A stretch of 7,224 nt of DNA from Balneolales bacterium (GTDB lineage: Bacteria; Bacteroidota; Rhodothermia; Balneolales; Natronogracilivirgulaceae), in the NCBI GenBank assembly GCA_007133995.1, contig SLLP01000095.1:1-7224 (forward strand), in the 5' to 3' direction. Below are positions 5,683 through 7,224 of this stretch, one piece after another; positions within the stretch are counted from its first letter, which is position 1; each line of letters starts with the position of its first letter. Below the pieces are notes generated by a model, which ran no database searches, was not told the DNA's origin, and worked only from the letters and a program-made list of their open reading frames with translations. Both the position numbers and the translations under genes were made by a program.

Positions 5683-6132
5683 ATGAAATTACACAATCTT
5701 GTAGCACCGGGTCCGAATAGAAAAACCCGCAAACGAGTGGGTCGCGGAGAAGGTTCAGGTCTGGGGAAACAGTCCGGCAGAGGACACAAAGGCCAAAAAT
5801 CTGGCAGCGGTTACTCGCAAAAACGTGGATTTGAAGGCGGACAAATGCCCTTGCAGCGTCGCATACCCAAATTCGGTTTTAAGAACCCTTTCCGGAAAGA
5901 GTATGTTGCATTGAATCTTGATGTGCTCGAGGATTTTAAAAAACGCGGAAAAGTCGGCGAAAAAGTTACAATAAGCGACTTTATTGCTGCAGGTATTATC
6001 CGAAAAAACGAACTGATCAAAGTGCTGGGTCGGGGCGAAGTAGAAACGGCGTTCCAGATTGAAGCGCACAGTTTCAGCAAGTCCGCGATTGAAAAAATTG
6101 AAAAAGCGGGCGGATCAGTAACTAAAATCTGA
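5683..6132 (+). CDS. rplO: 50S ribosomal protein uL15 (L15)
   Basis: uL15 binds 23S rRNA with a long extended N-terminal arm and is added in mid to late 50S assembly. The 149-residue product starts MKLHNLVAPGPNRKTRKRVGRGEGSG. The glycine- and basic-rich arm continues LGKQSGRGHKGQKSGSGY (27-44), then the diagnostic GFEGGQMPLQRRIPKFGF (49-66). The globular C-terminal domain carries GEVETAFQIEAHSFSKSAIEKIEKAGG. Length is typical (about 145-150). An in-frame TTG at 5674 would add three residues (MTS). I choose ATG 5683, which gives the normal MKLHNL start. The leader contains GATTTAAAACGTT (5658-5670) and a weak AGG at 5671-5673. The gene follows rpsE by 27 bp with no rpmD between them, and secY follows 25 bp after the stop. 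Confidence 0.98.
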   Translation: MKLHNLVAPGPNRKTRKRVGRGEGSGLGKQSGRGHKGQKSGSGYSQKRGFEGGQMPLQRRIPKFGFKNPFRKEYVALNLDVLEDFKKRGKVGEKVTISDFIAAGIIRKNELIKVLGRGEVETAFQIEAHSFSKSAIEKIEKAGGSVTKI

Positions 6133-6157
6133 AACTTCTATTGATACCTGAATCCGA

Positions 6158-7224
6158 ATGAGTTTGATTCAAAACTTCCAGAATATTTTTAAGATCGAGG
6201 AGCTGCGCAAGCGAATTCTCTATGTAATCGGAATTCTCCTTGTTTATCGCCTTGGCAGCTACATTACCATGCCGGGCGTGGATGCATCCCAATTGACGGC
6301 CACAACCGGAGCCGCGACAGACCTGCTCGGTCTGTTCGACTTGTTTGTAGGAGGGGCGTTTGCCCGTGCCGGGGTTTTTGCGCTTGGTATCATGCCATAC
6401 ATTACGGCAGCGATTATCATCCAGCTTATGGGTGCGGTTGTTCCCTACTTCCAAAAACTTCAGAGGGAAGGCGAAGAGGGCCGACGCAAGATAAATCAGC
6501 TTACACGTTACGGCACGGTACTCATCACCCTTGTGCAATCCATTGGTTTTTCCATTAACCTGATGAACACTTCACCCGAGGCCATCGTAGTGGCCAATAC
6601 GGCGTTCATCGTGACGAGTATGATCGTCTTGACAGCCGGAACGGTCTTTGTGATGTGGCTGGGTGAACGAATTACCGAGAGAGGTATTGGAAACGGTATC
6701 TCTCTGCTTATCATGATCGGCATTATTGCGGCTCTTCCGATGAGTCTGCTGAATGAGATTCAAACAAAGGACAACATCATTATCGTTCTGTTTGAACTTG
6801 GTGTGCTCGTGCTGGTGGTGGCTTCAGTAGTTCTCCTTACACAGGGACAGCGCCGCATCCCGGTCCAGTATGCCAAGCGTGTGGTCGGACGTAAAGTGTA
6901 CGGTGGCACAACCCAGTATCTTCCGCTGCGTGTCAACGCCGCAGGTGTAATGCCGATTATCTTTGCCCAGTCAATCATGTTTATTCCCAGCACAGTCGGA
7001 ACCTTTTTCCCGGGTAATGAAACCGTGCAGTTGCTTACCGCCTGGTCGAGTGATTTCACAGGGGTGGCCTATTCGATCATCTTTGCAATTATTGTAGTCT
7101 TCTTCACGTTCTTTTATACCGCGATTGTTATCAACCCGAAGCAGATGGCAGATACCATGAAGCAGCAGGGTGGATTTATACCGGGGGTGCGTCCTGGCAA
7201 GCAGACGGTTGAATTCATTGACAA
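6158..7224 (+). CDS. secY: Preprotein translocase subunit SecY (3' end beyond window)
   Basis: SecY is the central channel of the SecYEG translocon in the inner membrane. It moves unfolded secretory proteins driven by SecA and inserts membrane proteins from docked ribosomes. The 355 visible residues, of about 440 expected, run off the right edge without a stop. The N-terminus is MSLIQNFQNIFKIEELRKRI, followed by TM1 (about 20-36). The first signature GVFALGIMPYITAAIIIQ is at 72-89, the first cytoplasmic loop FQKLQREGEEGRRKIN at 98-113, and the second signature WLGERITERGIGNGISLLI at 167-185. The loop RRIPVQYAKR is at 232-241, and FIPGVRPGKQT at 340-350 holds the conserved Arg345 of the SecA/ribosome-contact loop. 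Several more hydrophobic segments are evident, at about 145-165, 181-198, 207-227, 260-280 and 305-326. ATG 6158 lacks a Shine-Dalgarno sequence. Placement after rplO is the standard spc arrangement. Confidence 0.98.
   Translation, partial: MSLIQNFQNIFKIEELRKRILYVIGILLVYRLGSYITMPGVDASQLTATTGAATDLLGLFDLFVGGAFARAGVFALGIMPYITAAIIIQLMGAVVPYFQKLQREGEEGRRKINQLTRYGTVLITLVQSIGFSINLMNTSPEAIVVANTAFIVTSMIVLTAGTVFVMWLGERITERGIGNGISLLIMIGIIAALPMSLLNEIQTKDNIIIVLFELGVLVLVVASVVLLTQGQRRIPVQYAKRVVGRKVYGGTTQYLPLRVNAAGVMPIIFAQSIMFIPSTVGTFFPGNETVQLLTAWSSDFTGVAYSIIFAIIVVFFTFFYTAIVINPKQMADTMKQQGGFIPGVRPGKQTVEFID

Noticed and set aside
6122..6763. Three reverse-strand open frames over secY (6122-6538, 6508-6723, 6572-6763)
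   Set aside because: All lie opposite the continuous secY frame, which carries both SecY signatures. They are antisense shadows.

Overview
The window is a stretch of a bacterial S10-spc ribosomal protein operon, all on the + strand. It runs from the last few codons of the gene before rplV into secY, which is cut off by the right edge. The order is [tail of probable rpsS]-rplV-rpsC-rplP-rpmC-rpsQ-rplN-rplX-rplE-rpsN-rpsH-rplF-rplR-rpsE-rplO-secY. This is the classical bacterial order with one exception: rpmD (protein uL30), normally between rpsE and rplO, is missing.

Organism: the protein sequences look like the Bacteroidota/Balneolota/Rhodothermota (FCB) assemblage. Pointers are the 89-residue zinc-free uS14 ending in IPGVKKASW, uL24 with the ITGNDRGKRGKV and NPQGG segments, the SecY start (IFKIEELRKRILYVIG), and the general lack of Shine-Dalgarno sequences before the start codons. 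A Balneolales/Rhodothermales-like lineage is my best guess from memory of the families, not from any search.

Layout: 1-23 holds the end of the upstream gene and the rplV leader. 24-2129 is the distal S10 part (uL22, uS3, uL16, uL29, uS17). 2165-6132 is the spc part (uL14, uL24, uL5, uS14, uS8, uL6, uL18, uS5, uL15). 6158-7224 is the first 355 codons of secY. Spacers are 0-35 bp, so no gene-free stretch reaches 300 bases. I saw no terminator, convincing internal promoter, RNA gene, mobile element or CRISPR array.

Function: the genes supply subunits for both ribosomal subunits in one transcript, plus the membrane channel SecY, which docks with the ribosome through uL23/uL29 near the exit tunnel. 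I found no new biological system. Points worth a second look are the missing rpmD, the TTG start of rpsC with a strong Shine-Dalgarno inside rplV, the scarcity of such sites elsewhere, a short motif shared by two spacers, and a few start-site ambiguities.
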